NCBI GenBank assembly: GCA_963740395.1
Contig: CAVUEP010000020.1
Span: 1 to 64,000, forward strand
Length of the DNA: 64,000 bases
Direction of reading: 5' to 3'
Origin: CADEEN01 sp963740395
GTDB lineage: Bacteria > Pseudomonadota > Gammaproteobacteria > Burkholderiales > Burkholderiaceae_C
This document shows positions 21,132-30,840 of this stretch, in pieces (position 1 is the first letter of the stretch; each line of letters starts with the position of its first letter). Position numbers and translations under genes: made by a program. Under the pieces are notes generated by a model that was not told the origin of the DNA, did not search any database, and saw only the letters and a program-made list of their open reading frames with translations.

Positions 21132-21407
21132 ATGCGCTGGAGCACCGTCGCCCTGCTTGCGCTGCTGGTGCTGGTGCAGGCCCAGCTCTGGTTCGGCGGC
21201 AGCGGCAAGCCCAACGCGATGAACCTCGAATTGCAGCTCACCCGCCAGCAGCAGGCCAACGAAGCCGCGCGCGCGCGCAATGCCCGCCTGCAGGCCGAGG
21301 TGCGCGACCTGCGCGAAGGTCTCGAGATGGTCGAGGAGAAGGCGCGCAGCGAGCTGGGCATGATCAAGCCCGACGAGATCCTGGTTCAGGTCGCGCCCAA
21401 GCGCTGA
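21132..21407 (+). CDS. ftsB: cell division protein FtsB
   Basis: 91-residue bitopic division protein. An N-terminal membrane helix (TVALLALLVLVQAQLWF) is followed by a coiled coil (LQLTRQQQANEAARARNARLQAEV). The tail EEKARSELGMIKPDEIL is characteristic. Acts with FtsL and FtsQ in the divisome. Directly after eno, its usual position. Confidence 0.93.
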   Translation: MRWSTVALLALLVLVQAQLWFGGSGKPNAMNLELQLTRQQQANEAARARNARLQAEVRDLREGLEMVEEKARSELGMIKPDEILVQVAPKR

Positions 21408-21414
21408 TCCTGTG

Positions 21415-22029
21415 ATGGCGGTTTTCGATCCGCTCCTGGTAGCGGCCTTCACCCTGCTCGGCAGTCCGGTCACGTGGCTGGAGGTCGGCGCCTTCGTGCT
21501 GTCGCTGTGGATGGTGGTGTGCAACATGCGCGTCAACATCCTGGCCTGGCCGCTGGCCATCGCAGCCTCACTGGCCTACTGCCTGCTGTTCGCGCACAGC
21601 AGGCTGTATGGCGAAGCCGGTCTGCAGATCTTCTTCGTGCTGATCGCCGCCTGGGGCTGGTGGCAGTGGCGTTTCGGCAAACAGGCCGACGGCACGGCGC
21701 TGGCGGTGCGCCGACTCGGCGCAGCCGCGCGCTGGAAGCTCGCTGCGGCCACGCTCGCCGCCTGGCCGCTGCTGGGCCTGCTGCTGCACCGCGTGACCGA
21801 CACCGACGTGCCCTATTGGGACGCCCTGCCCACCGCCGGCAGCGTGGCCGGCCAATGGCTGCTCGGACGCCAATACGTCGAGAACTGGCCAGTGTGGGTC
21901 GCGGTCAACGTCGTCAGCGTCTCGCTGTTCGCCTACAAGGGCCTGTGGCTCACCGTCGTGCTCTATATGCTGTTCGCGCTGCTGGCGCTGGTCGGCTGGC
22001 GCGCCTGGCTGCGGCGCGCAATGCCATGA
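21415..22029 (+). CDS. pnuC: nicotinamide riboside transporter PnuC
   Basis: About 205-residue membrane protein with seven hydrophobic segments. Hallmarks are WLEVGAFVLSLWMVVCNMRVNILAWPLA near the N terminus, LQIFFVLIAAWGWWQWRFG, and the C-terminal YVENWPVWVAVNVVSVSLFAYKGLWLT. Facilitates uptake of nicotinamide riboside, trapped by phosphorylation. The next gene, overlapping as ATGA, encodes an NadR-like kinase, a matching salvage pair. GTG at 21412 is an alternative start. Confidence 0.9.
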   Translation: MAVFDPLLVAAFTLLGSPVTWLEVGAFVLSLWMVVCNMRVNILAWPLAIAASLAYCLLFAHSRLYGEAGLQIFFVLIAAWGWWQWRFGKQADGTALAVRRLGAAARWKLAAATLAAWPLLGLLLHRVTDTDVPYWDALPTAGSVAGQWLLGRQYVENWPVWVAVNVVSVSLFAYKGLWLTVVLYMLFALLALVGWRAWLRRAMP

Positions 22030-22709
22030 ACGGCCGCGTGATCGCCATCATCGGCGCCGAGAGCACCGGCAAGACCACCCTGGCCGCGGCGCTGGCGACG
22101 CGCGTCACCGAGGCCACGGGCCTGAGCTGCGCGCTGGTCGACGAACACCTGCGCGAGTGGTGCGAACGCAAGGCGCGCACGCCGCGCGCCGACGAACAAC
22201 GCGCCATCGCCGCCGAACAGCAGCGGCGCATTGACGCCGCGGCGGCAACGCATGCCGTCGTCGTGGCCGACACCACGCCGCTGATGACCGCCGTCTACAG
22301 CCAGCTGCTCTTCGACGACCACTCGCTGCTGGCGACGGCACTGGCGTCGCAGCGGCGCGCGTCACTGACCCTGCTGACCGCGGTCGACCTGCCCTGGGTG
22401 CCCGATGGTCTGCAACGCGACGGCGCCCAGGTGCGCCAGCCGGTCGACCAGGCCTTGCGCGCGCGTCTCGTCGAGGCGCGACTGTCGTGGTCCGTGGTCG
22501 GTGGCGTGGGTGCCCTGCGACTCGAACAAGCCTTCGATGCCGCCAGCCCGCTGCTGGCCACGCTGGCACCGCCGAGCGAGCGGTCCGCGGGGCTGTTCAG
22601 CCGCCTGGCCGCGCGCGATGCGGCGATGCCGGCCTGGCAATGGGTGTGCGAGAAATGCGACGTGCCCGACTGCGAGCACGCGGCGCTGCGCTCACTGCAG
22701 CGAAGCTGA
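22026..22709 (+). CDS. NadR-like nicotinamide riboside kinase (AAA domain)
   Basis: 227-residue P-loop protein like the C-terminal kinase domain of NadR. Walker A IGAESTGKTTLAAALA at the N terminus, LVDEHLREWCERKARTPRADEQ, and VVVADTTPLMTAVYSQLLFDD. It probably phosphorylates imported nicotinamide riboside to NMN. Odd: the last 40 residues carry WVCEKCDVPDCEHAALRSL, a Cys/His cluster that could bind a metal and that I do not recognise as part of the NadR kinase fold. The 3' end overlaps the 3' end of hslO by 18 bases, convergent. Confidence 0.8.
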   Translation: MNGRVIAIIGAESTGKTTLAAALATRVTEATGLSCALVDEHLREWCERKARTPRADEQRAIAAEQQRRIDAAAATHAVVVADTTPLMTAVYSQLLFDDHSLLATALASQRRASLTLLTAVDLPWVPDGLQRDGAQVRQPVDQALRARLVEARLSWSVVGGVGALRLEQAFDAASPLLATLAPPSERSAGLFSRLAARDAAMPAWQWVCEKCDVPDCEHAALRSLQRS

Positions 22710-23690
22710 CGCCGGGGGCTGGTCGCGATCTGCGGTGAACATCTCGCCGACATCGACCGCGTCGAACGCGTACTGCAGGCCGCAGAACTCGCACCCGACC
22801 TCGATGTTGCCGCGCTCGGCGATGAGGCCCTCGACTTCCGGCGCCCCGAGCCCGCGCAGCATGCCGCGCACGCGCTCGCGCGAGCAGCGGCAGGCGAATC
22901 GCGGCTGCAGCGGCTCGAAGCGTCGCACATCCTCTTCCCAGTAAAGGCGGCGCATCAACGTCTGGGCGTCCAGGTTCAAGAGCTCCTCGCGCGTCAGCGT
23001 GGCGGTCAGCAGCGCGATACGGTTGAATGCCTCGTTGATGCCGATCTCGTCCTCGCGATGCTCCCGCTCCAGGTTGCTTTCGCCCTCGACCGGCAGACGC
23101 TGGATCAGCAGGCCCGCCGCGCAGTGGTCATCGGCGGCGAGCAGCAAGCGCGTGTCGAGCTGCTCGGACTGCAGCATGTAATGCTCCAGCACCTGACCCA
23201 GCAGTTGCAGCGGCTCGCCGGCATCGCCGCGCAACCCGACCACGCCCTGGTAGGGCTGCGCGCCGCCCGACTTGTCCTGCGGGTCCAGCGTGATGGCGCA
23301 GCGGCCCTGACCATGCACATTGAGCATCGCCTCGAGTTGCGCCGCAGGCGCCACCTCGCCCACCACCTTGGCCGTGGCGCGGAACGCCAGGTCGGGTTGC
23401 ACCTCGGCCACGGCCAGCTTGACCGGTCCGTCACCGAAGATCTGCAGCACCACCGCGCCGTTGAACTTGATGTTGGCCTGCATCAGCACCGCCGCGGCGG
23501 TCATCTCGCCCAGCAGGGCGCGTACGGGCGCCGGATACGCATTCGGACCCTCGTGCCGGCGCAGCAACTCGCGCCACGACGGCCCCAGCCGCACCAGCAT
23601 GCCGCGCACGGGTTGACCCTCGAAGATGAATTTGTGCAGTTCGTCAATCAACTCGATGTGCTCCACCTCTGCGATCGCACTCAGCGCCAT
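22692..23690 (-). CDS. hslO: redox-regulated chaperone Hsp33
   Basis: Holdase chaperone activated by oxidation. 332 residues. FEGQPVRGMLVRLGPSW and GEMTAAAVLMQANIKFNG are in the N-terminal domain; the C-terminal zinc site has CXC in RFACRCSRERV and CXXC in VGCEFCGLQYAF. Release of this zinc by disulfide formation is the known switch. Intact; 36 bases downstream of the carbonic anhydrase-like gene on the same strand. Confidence 0.95.
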   Translation of the reverse strand: MALSAIAEVEHIELIDELHKFIFEGQPVRGMLVRLGPSWRELLRRHEGPNAYPAPVRALLGEMTAAAVLMQANIKFNGAVVLQIFGDGPVKLAVAEVQPDLAFRATAKVVGEVAPAAQLEAMLNVHGQGRCAITLDPQDKSGGAQPYQGVVGLRGDAGEPLQLLGQVLEHYMLQSEQLDTRLLLAADDHCAAGLLIQRLPVEGESNLEREHREDEIGINEAFNRIALLTATLTREELLNLDAQTLMRRLYWEEDVRRFEPLQPRFACRCSRERVRGMLRGLGAPEVEGLIAERGNIEVGCEFCGLQYAFDAVDVGEMFTADRDQPPASASLQ

Positions 23691-23726
23691 GTGACCTCAC
23701 GCTTGCGCGCGTGCGACGCGGCCAAC

Positions 23727-24254
23727 CTAGCCGTCAATGCGCACCAGCTCGCGCCGATAGCGCTGCGCGCGCTCGACATAGCCCGCCGCAATGCCCTTCA
23801 ACCCGCCCATCTGTGCCGGTGTCAGCGGGCGTTTCAAGGCGGCCGGCGCGCCGACGATGAGCGAGCCGTCGTCGAACACCTTGTCCTCCGTCACCAGCGC
23901 GCCGGCGCCGACGATCGAGTCGCGGCCGACGGTGGCGCCGTTGAGCAGCACCGCCTGGATCCCGATCAGCGAGCCGTCGCCGACCGTGCAGCCGTGCAAC
24001 ATGGCCTGGTGCCCGACCGTCACGTCCTCGCCCAGGGCCAGTGGCCGGCCGGGGTCGGTGTGCAATACAGCGCCCTCCTGGATGTTCGTGCGAGCGCCGA
24101 TCACGATCGGCTCGTTGTCGGCGCGCAGCACGGCGCCGGGCCAGACGCTGCAGCCCGCACCGAGCGTGACGCGGCCGATCACGGTGGCGCTGTCGGCGAC
24201 CCAGGCGCTGGGGTCGATCTGGGGGACGGCATCGCCGAGGCGGTAAATAGGCAT
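23727..24254 (-). CDS. gamma-carbonic anhydrase/hexapeptide-repeat protein
   Basis: 175-residue left-handed beta-helix protein of the gamma-carbonic anhydrase (YrdA/PaaY-like) family. Hexapeptide repeats run from WVADSATVIGRVTLGAGCSVWPGAVLR to VGRDSIVGAGALV; metal-ligand histidines appear in AVLHTDP, VTVGHQAMLHGC. The start is taken at MPIYRLGD (24254); an upstream ATG at 24281 adds nine residues. Enzymatic activity cannot be judged from sequence. Confidence 0.88.
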   Translation of the reverse strand: MPIYRLGDAVPQIDPSAWVADSATVIGRVTLGAGCSVWPGAVLRADNEPIVIGARTNIQEGAVLHTDPGRPLALGEDVTVGHQAMLHGCTVGDGSLIGIQAVLLNGATVGRDSIVGAGALVTEDKVFDDGSLIVGAPAALKRPLTPAQMGGLKGIAAGYVERAQRYRRELVRIDG

Positions 24255-24289
24255 GAGAGGCTCTCTGGCAGGAAACGACAATTGTAGGA

Positions 24290-25076
24290 ATGGAACTGCG
24301 ACGCCGATGCCTGGAGCTGTTGTGCCTGCCCGACCCGGCGGAAAAGGCGCGCCAGACGCGCGCGCTGTTCGACAGCCGGCCTTCCTTGACCCTGGACACC
24401 GCGGCCGCGCTGGTCGAGCCCCCCACCCTGCCCGGCCGGCCGCCGCGGCCGCGGCTGGTGCCGCATGTCAGCCTGGCGCGGCGTTCGCCATTCACGCCGG
24501 CCGGCCGCGCGGCGCTGCTGCACGCCGTCGCGCACATCGAGTTCAATGCCATCAACCTGGCACTGGACGCGGCCTGGCGCTTTGCCGGCATGCCGCCCGA
24601 CTACTACCGCGACTGGCTCGGCGTCGCCGCCGAGGAGTCGCTGCACTTCACGCTGCTGTGCGAGCATCTGAAAGGGAGCCTGGGCCACGACTACGGCGAC
24701 TTCGACGCCCACGACGGGCTGTGGACGATGGTCGAGCGCACGCGCCACGACATCGTCGCGCGCATGGCCCTGGTGCCGCGCACGCTCGAAGCCCGCGGGC
24801 TGGACGCCACGCCGCCGATGCAGGCCAAGCTGGCCAAGGCCGGTGACGCGCGCGCGGTCGAGATCCTGGACGTGATCCTGCGCGACGAGATCGGCCATGT
24901 GGCGATCGGCAACCGCTGGTACCGCTGGCTGTGCGAGCGCGAGGGCCTGGACCCGCTGGCACACTACGCGATCGCTGGCCGAGCGCCATGGCGCGCCGCG
25001 ACCGCGGCCGCCGTTCAACCTGGCCGCACGCGCGCAGGCCGGCTTCACCGACATTGAACTGGAAGATCTTTCATGA
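24290..25076 (+). CDS. DUF455 ferritin-like domain protein (frameshifted near end)
   Basis: About 261-residue DUF455 protein with a ferritin-like four-helix core: HAVAHIEFNAINLALDAAW, AAEESLHFTLLCEHL and ILRDEIGHVAIGNRWYRW carry the Glu/His iron-ligand pattern. Function unknown; related proteins may be tRNA- or oxygen-related di-iron enzymes. One extra base near 24981 shifts the frame; the repaired tail is LAERHGAPRPRPPFNLAA ... ELEDLS, whose stop overlaps the M81 gene as ATGA. Divergent from the carbonic anhydrase gene across 35 bases. Confidence 0.83.
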
Positions 25077-26575
25077 ATGTCTTCGTCGCCGGGTTCCACC
25101 ACGAGACCAACACCTTCGCGCCCTCGCCGGCCGATTGGGCCGCCTTCGAGGCCGGCGCCGGCTACCCGGCCTATGCCCGTGGCGGCGCGATGCTCGAACA
25201 GATGCAGGCCACCAGCCAGCCGATCGGCGGCTTTGCGCAGGTGGCGCGCGAACAGGGCTGGACACTGGTGCCCTCGGTGTGGGCCGGCGCCATGCCCTCC
25301 AATCGCGTCACCGAGCAGGCTTTCGAGCGCATCAGCGCCGAGATCGTCGAAGACCTGCGCCGAGGCGGTTTCGAGGCGATCTATCTCGACCTGCACGGCG
25401 CGGGTGTGGCCGAGCACGCCGACGATGCCGAAGGCGAGCTGATGGCGCGTGTGCGTGCGGTCGTCGGCCCCGAGATGCCGCTCGTCACCAGCCTGGACCT
25501 GCATGCCAACGTCACCGCGCGCATGCTGACTCTGTCCACCGCGATGACGGCGTTCCGCACCTACCCGCATGTGGACATGCGCGAGACCGGCGCCCGCGCC
25601 GCGCGCATGCTGGCCGCGCGCCTGTCGCGCCCGGGCGCGCGCCGCCGGCAGGTGCAGCGCGTGCCCTTCCTGCTGCCGCTGAACGCACAGTGCACGATGA
25701 TGGAACCGGCCGCCTCGATCATCACCCAGCTCGAAGCGCTGGAGCGCGAGCTTGCCGTCGAGCTCAGCTTTGCGATGGGTTTCTCTGCCGCCGACTTCGC
25801 CGAATGCGGCCCGGTGCTGTTCGGCTACGGCGAGGATGCGCAATCGGTCCAGCGCGCTGTGCGGGAACTGCATGACGAAGTGGTGGTGCACCGCCGCGCC
25901 GACTGGGCCTTCGAACTGCTGGCGCCGGCCGAGGCGGTCGAGCGCGCGATTGGCCTGGCCGCGGGCGCCGACGCGCCGGTCGTGATCGCCGACACGCAGG
26001 ACAATCCGGGCGCCGGCGGCGACTCCAACACCACCGGCATGCTGCACGCACTCGTGAACGCGCGCGCGGGCGAACGGCTGGGCGGCAAGGTGGCGATCGG
26101 CCTGCTGTACGACCCGACCTCGGCCGCCGCGGCCTGCGCGGCCGGCGTCGGCACCCGGTTGACGCTGTCGCTGGGCAAGGCCGTGCCGACCTGGACCGGC
26201 GCGCTCACCGACCCGCCGCTGCTCGCCGAGGTCACGGTGCAAGCCGTCAGCGACGGCGTGCTGCCGCTGCACGGCCCGATGACGGCGGGCGCGACGATGA
26301 AGTTCGGGCCCAGCGCCTGTGTCGAGATCGACGGCATCCACGTCTTGCTGGTCAGCGCCAAGGCCCAGCTTCTCGACCTGGACATGGTCCGCTTCCTCGG
26401 TGTCGAGCCGACGCGCATGAAGCTGCTGGTCAACAAGAGTTCGGTGCACTTTCGCGCTGCGTTCGCGCCGATCGCGTCGCACATCCTGGTGGCCAAGGCG
26501 CCCGGCCCGATGGCCGCCGACCCCGCCGACCTGCCCTGGCGCAAGCTGCCGGCGGCCATGGCACGCCGTCCTTGA
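25073..26575 (+). CDS. M81-family metallopeptidase (MlrC-like)
   Basis: 500-residue protein of the MlrC/M81 family (N-terminal DUF1485 and C-terminal MlrC domains). N-terminal VFVAGFHHETNTFAPSPADW holds zinc-ligand His; DLHGAGVAEHADDAEGEL and SLDLHANVTARML supply further metal residues; the second domain has VIADTQDNPGAGGDSNTTGML. MlrC linearised-microcystin peptidase is the named relative, but most family members have unknown substrates. Overlaps DUF455 (ATGA), so the two are co-expressed. Confidence 0.88.
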   Translation: MNVFVAGFHHETNTFAPSPADWAAFEAGAGYPAYARGGAMLEQMQATSQPIGGFAQVAREQGWTLVPSVWAGAMPSNRVTEQAFERISAEIVEDLRRGGFEAIYLDLHGAGVAEHADDAEGELMARVRAVVGPEMPLVTSLDLHANVTARMLTLSTAMTAFRTYPHVDMRETGARAARMLAARLSRPGARRRQVQRVPFLLPLNAQCTMMEPAASIITQLEALERELAVELSFAMGFSAADFAECGPVLFGYGEDAQSVQRAVRELHDEVVVHRRADWAFELLAPAEAVERAIGLAAGADAPVVIADTQDNPGAGGDSNTTGMLHALVNARAGERLGGKVAIGLLYDPTSAAAACAAGVGTRLTLSLGKAVPTWTGALTDPPLLAEVTVQAVSDGVLPLHGPMTAGATMKFGPSACVEIDGIHVLLVSAKAQLLDLDMVRFLGVEPTRMKLLVNKSSVHFRAAFAPIASHILVAKAPGPMAADPADLPWRKLPAAMARRP

Positions 26576-26656
26576 TCGGACCCCCTTCGTCGCCGGCCGG
26601 CTGATAAAGTCGATTGCCGATGCCCCGTCACGAGGGCGAACGCACTGGAGGGTCGG

Positions 26657-29396
26657 ATGCAGCTCGTCCTTATCGTCATTGCCGCCGTCCTGATTGCGGT
26701 GTTCTGGCGCGGTGACTTCGGTGTCCTGGTCGGCGCCTTGATCGCCTGGCTGCTGTGGCAGTCACGCCAGCAGCAGAACGCGATCACCGCGCTGCAGCAG
26801 TCCTTGAAGGCCCTGCAGGCGCAGTTGGCAGCGGGCGCGGATGCGCCCGCGCCGGCGCCGCCATCCGAGATGGCGCCCTCGCAAACCGCCGTTGCGGCGA
26901 CGCGAACGCCCTCCGTTGAGGCCAGCGCAACGACCGATGGCGTCGCACCGGCCGCGCTCGCGTCCCGCCCCACCGTGGCGGTCGCTGCCACGCCGCTAGC
27001 CGCAGCGTCGCCACGGCCACCGCGCCCGCCGCCTGCGGCGCGCCCCGACGCCCTGGCGCCGATCAAGGCCTGGCTGTTCGGCGGCAACACCATCGTCAAG
27101 GCCGGTGTCGGCATCCTGTTCATCGGTCTGGCGTTCCTGGCCAAGTACGCCAGCGAGCATGTGCAGGTGCCCATCGAGATGCGGCTGGCCGGCATTGCCG
27201 CCGTGGCCGTGGCCCTGCTCGTGCTTGGCTGGCGCCTTCGCGCCAGCCGCCCGGGCTACGCCCAGGTGCTGCAGGGCGGCGCGGTGGCGGTGCTCTACCT
27301 GACGTTGTTCGTCGCCTTCCGCTTCTACGGCGTGCTGGCCGTGGCGCCGGTGTTCGCGCTGATGGTCGCCGTGGCCGCGCTGTCGGCCGCGTTGGCCGTG
27401 CTGCAGGACTCGCGCCCGTTGGCGGTCATTGGCGCGCTGGGCGGCTTCGCTGCGCCGCTGCTGATCTCGACCGGCAGCGGCAACCATGTCGCCCTGTTCA
27501 GCTACTACCTGGTGCTCGACCTGGGCATCGCCGCGGTGGCCTGGCACCGCACCTGGCGCTCGCTGAACCTGATCGGCTTTCTCGGCACCTTCATCGTCGG
27601 CACCGCCTGGGGCGTGCTCAAGTACCGCCCCGAGGATTACGCCAGCAGCCAGCTGTTCCTGATCGCCTTCTTCCTGCTCTTCGCAGCCATCATGCTGATG
27701 CCGGCGCGCCAGCCTCGAAACGAAACCGAGACACACCGGTCCGACGCCTGGCTCCAAGGCAGCCTGCTGTTCGGCCTGCCGACCATCACCTTCGCACTGC
27801 AGCACGGCCTGGTCCGCCACACCGAGTACGGCACCGCCATTTCGGCGCTCGTGCTGGCGGGCTTCTACGTCGCCATTGCCACCTGGATGCGTTCGCGCCC
27901 GCGCCTGGCCACCGCCTTCGAAGCCAGCCTGGCCATCGGCACCGTGTTCCTCACCCTCGTGATCCCGTTTGCGCTGGACGCCCGCAGCACCGCCGGCGCC
28001 TGGGCGCTCGAGGGCGCGGGCCTGGTCTGGCTGGGCTTTCGCCAGTCGCGCGCGCTGGCGCGCGCCTTCGGCTATGCCCTGCTGGTGCTGGCCGGCCTGG
28101 CGATGCTGTTCGCGCTCGACCGCCATGGCACACCGGACGCCTTCTTCAACGCCTATTTCTTCAACGGCCTGATGGCCGCGGCGGCGTCGCTGGCCGCCGC
28201 GCTGTTCGTCCAGCGCCATGCCGCGGCGGCCGGCCCGGACGCCAAGCCGGCGCGCCGCGAAGCGCTGGCCGAGCCGCTGCTGATCGGCTGGGGCACGCTG
28301 TGGCTGCTCAGCGCGGCGGCCCTGCAGATCGACACCTTCGTCGAAGGGCGCTTGCAATTCGCGGCCTGGCTGGCCTGCTTCAGCAGCGTCGCCCTGCTCT
28401 ACACCGGGCTGTCTGCCAAGCTGCACGTGGCCACGCATCGGCGTGCCGGTGATGGCGCACGCGCCGCTGCACATGCTTGGCGCAATGGTCATTGCGATGG
28501 CGTGGGAGCGACCGCTGCAGGATGGTGGCTGGTGGGCCTGGCCGCTGGCCTTGCTGGCGCACGCGATGGTGCTGTGGCGGCTGGCGCCGCGCTGGCCGAC
28601 CGTGCCGCGCGACTTGGTGCATGCCTTCGGCGTCCTGGTGCTGGCCACGCTGGGGGCGCTGCAGGGCCGCGCGATCACGGCCGATTGGGGCGACGCCGCG
28701 AGCGCCTGGGCCTGGCTGGGCTGGCTGGTCGTGCCTGCCGCCCTGCTGCTGTGGCTGCCGCGGCCGGCGAGTGCGCAGCGCTGGCCGCTGCGTGCGGCGC
28801 CCGGCGCCTACCAGTGGATCGCCTCACTCATCCTCGCCGCGGGCCTGCTGCTGTGGACGCTGCTGGCCAATATCGCGTCCAACGGCTCCGCGCAACCGCT
28901 GCCGCACCTGCCGCTGGTCAACCCGCTGGACGTCGGCGTCGGCGTGGCGCTGCTGGCGGTGTGGCTGTGGCGCGGCAGCGAGGCCGCGCGGCCCGAACTG
29001 GCGCGCGCGCCGGCGCTGCCGAATGCCGCGCTGGCGATCGCGGCCTTCGTCTGGCTCAACGCCATCCTGGTGCGCGGCTTCCACCATTACGGCGGTGTAC
29101 CGTTCCGCTTCGACGCCTGGGTCCATTCGCTGGCGGTGCAGACCGGCATCACGCTGCTGTGGGCCGCAACCGCCCTGGTGCTGATGTGGCTGTCGGCGCG
29201 GCGCGCGCTGCGCCTGCCCTGGATGGTCGGCGCCGCGCTGCTGGCCGCCGTGGTGCTCAAGCTGCTGCTGGTGGACCTGTCGGGCACCGGCACCGTGACG
29301 CGCATCGTCTCCTTCATCGGCGTCGGCGTGCTGATGCTGGTCATCGGCTATGTCGCGCCGCTGCCGGCCGACGGGGAACGTCATGCACGCACTTGA
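26657..29396 (+). CDS. DUF2339 multispan membrane protein (frameshifted)
   Basis: About 910-residue protein. An N-terminal helix (LVLIVIAAVLIAVFW) is followed by a short coiled coil, an Ala/Pro/Thr-rich linker and some 20 or more hydrophobic helices. PIKAWLFGGNTIVKAGVGILFIGLAFLAKYA is the DUF2339 hallmark. One extra C near 28436 splits the frame (repair gives ATIGVPVMAHAPLHMLG). Function unknown; nearly always next to DUF3999, as here, suggesting an envelope complex. ATG 26657 follows GGAGGGTCGG. Confidence 0.88.
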
Positions 29397-30786
29397 ACGC
29401 CACGCCGCCATCGCCCTGTGTGGTGCGGCCATCGCCCTCGCGTCACCGGTGTTGGCCGACGAGGCGGCCTATCGCTTCCAGGCACCGATCACGGTCGAGC
29501 AACCCGCCGCCTTCGTGCAGCTGCCGCTGCCCGCCAGCGCCTATGCGCGCAGCCTCAGCGCGGGCCTGAACGACCTGCGCGTCGTCGACGCCGCAGGCGA
29601 GCGCGTGCCGTTTGCGCTGCTGATGCCGCGCGCCGACGAGTCGCAACGCATCGAGCAACAGCGCGACGCCATGTTGTACGCCCTGCCGGCCAAGCCGGCG
29701 GCCGGCGGCGCCTGGGCCTCGCCGGTCGAGGTCACTGTGCAGGGCGAGCGCATCAGCGTCAAACGCGTCGGCAGCGGCGCCGAAAGCGCCAATGCACAGT
29801 CGGGCGGCTGGCTGATCGACCTGGGTGAGCGCGCGCCCAACGACCCGCCGCCGCAGTCGCTGCGCATGCAATGGTCGGGCCCGACCGAGTTCAGCGCCAC
29901 CTTCACTTTCGAGACCAGCGACGACCTGCGCAGCTGGCGCCACGGCGGCGCGGGCCAGTTGATGGCTCTGGGCTCGGCCGCCGGGCCGCTGACGCAGCCC
30001 AGCGTCGTGCTGCCTGCGCGTGCCGGCCGATTCGTGCGCCTGGTGTGGACTGACGTCGCCGCCGCGCCGAACCTCACCGGTGCGCACGTCATCGCCGCCA
30101 CCCAGGGCAGCCGGGTGCTCGATGCTGCGACCGAATTGGTGCTCTCGACCACGCCGGTGCCCGCAGGCAAGGTCAGCACCGACGACGATGCGCGCGCGCT
30201 GCACTACGACCTCGGCGGCACGCTGCCGCTGGTGCAGGTCGACCTGCAGCTGGCCCCCGGCACCCGCGTCGCCCCGGTGCGGCTGCAGGGCCGCAACCAG
30301 GTCGACGCGCCCTGGCGTGAGCTCGGCGCCAGCGTGTTCTACCGCCTCGAGCGCGGCAGCGAGGTCAGCCACTCGCCACCGCTGAAGATCCGCACCCAGA
30401 CGCGCTTCCTGCGCATCGTGCCCGACAAGCGCGCCGCCGCGCTCGACGCCAGCCAGACGAAGCTGGTCGTGCAGGCGCAGCTGGCCCGCATCGTGTTCGC
30501 GGCCCAGGGCCAGGCACCCTATGCGTTGTGGGCCGGGGCCCCCAACGCCAGTGCCTCGGCCCTGCCGGTGGCCACGCTGGTGCCCGCGCTCGAAGACGAG
30601 CGGGCGCGCTTCGGCCGCGCCGCGCTGGGCGACTGGAGCGAGGTGGCGGCGGTGGCGCGCGCTGCCGAGCGCCAGACCCGGCTTGCCGCGCTGCGCCCCT
30701 GGCTGCTGTGGGCGGTGCTGCTCGCGGGTGTGGCCGGGCTGGGCTTCATGGTCTGGCGCCTGACGCGGCCGGGCCGGCCGACATGA
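29383..30786 (+). CDS. DUF3999 envelope protein
   Basis: 467-residue exported protein: signal peptide (AIALCGAAIALASPVLADEAA), a large periplasmic beta-rich region with two galactose-binding-like segments (FETSDDLRSWRHGGAGQLM, RLQGRNQVDAPWRELGASVFYRL) and a C-terminal membrane anchor (PWLLWAVLLAGVAGLGFMVWRL). The start overlaps the DUF2339 end by 14 bases; the two are a conserved pair of unknown function. Intact. Confidence 0.87.
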   Translation: MHALERHAAIALCGAAIALASPVLADEAAYRFQAPITVEQPAAFVQLPLPASAYARSLSAGLNDLRVVDAAGERVPFALLMPRADESQRIEQQRDAMLYALPAKPAAGGAWASPVEVTVQGERISVKRVGSGAESANAQSGGWLIDLGERAPNDPPPQSLRMQWSGPTEFSATFTFETSDDLRSWRHGGAGQLMALGSAAGPLTQPSVVLPARAGRFVRLVWTDVAAAPNLTGAHVIAATQGSRVLDAATELVLSTTPVPAGKVSTDDDARALHYDLGGTLPLVQVDLQLAPGTRVAPVRLQGRNQVDAPWRELGASVFYRLERGSEVSHSPPLKIRTQTRFLRIVPDKRAAALDASQTKLVVQAQLARIVFAAQGQAPYALWAGAPNASASALPVATLVPALEDERARFGRAALGDWSEVAAVARAAERQTRLAALRPWLLWAVLLAGVAGLGFMVWRLTRPGRPT

Positions 30787-30840
30787 GCGTGCCGGCGATT
30801 AAACTGCGCGCTTTCGCACAACCCCAAGAAGGTCACCCCA

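Noticed and set aside
24179..26482. 767-codon open frame antisense to DUF455/M81
   Set aside because: Shadow of conserved genes; composition typical of antisense frames in GC-rich DNA.
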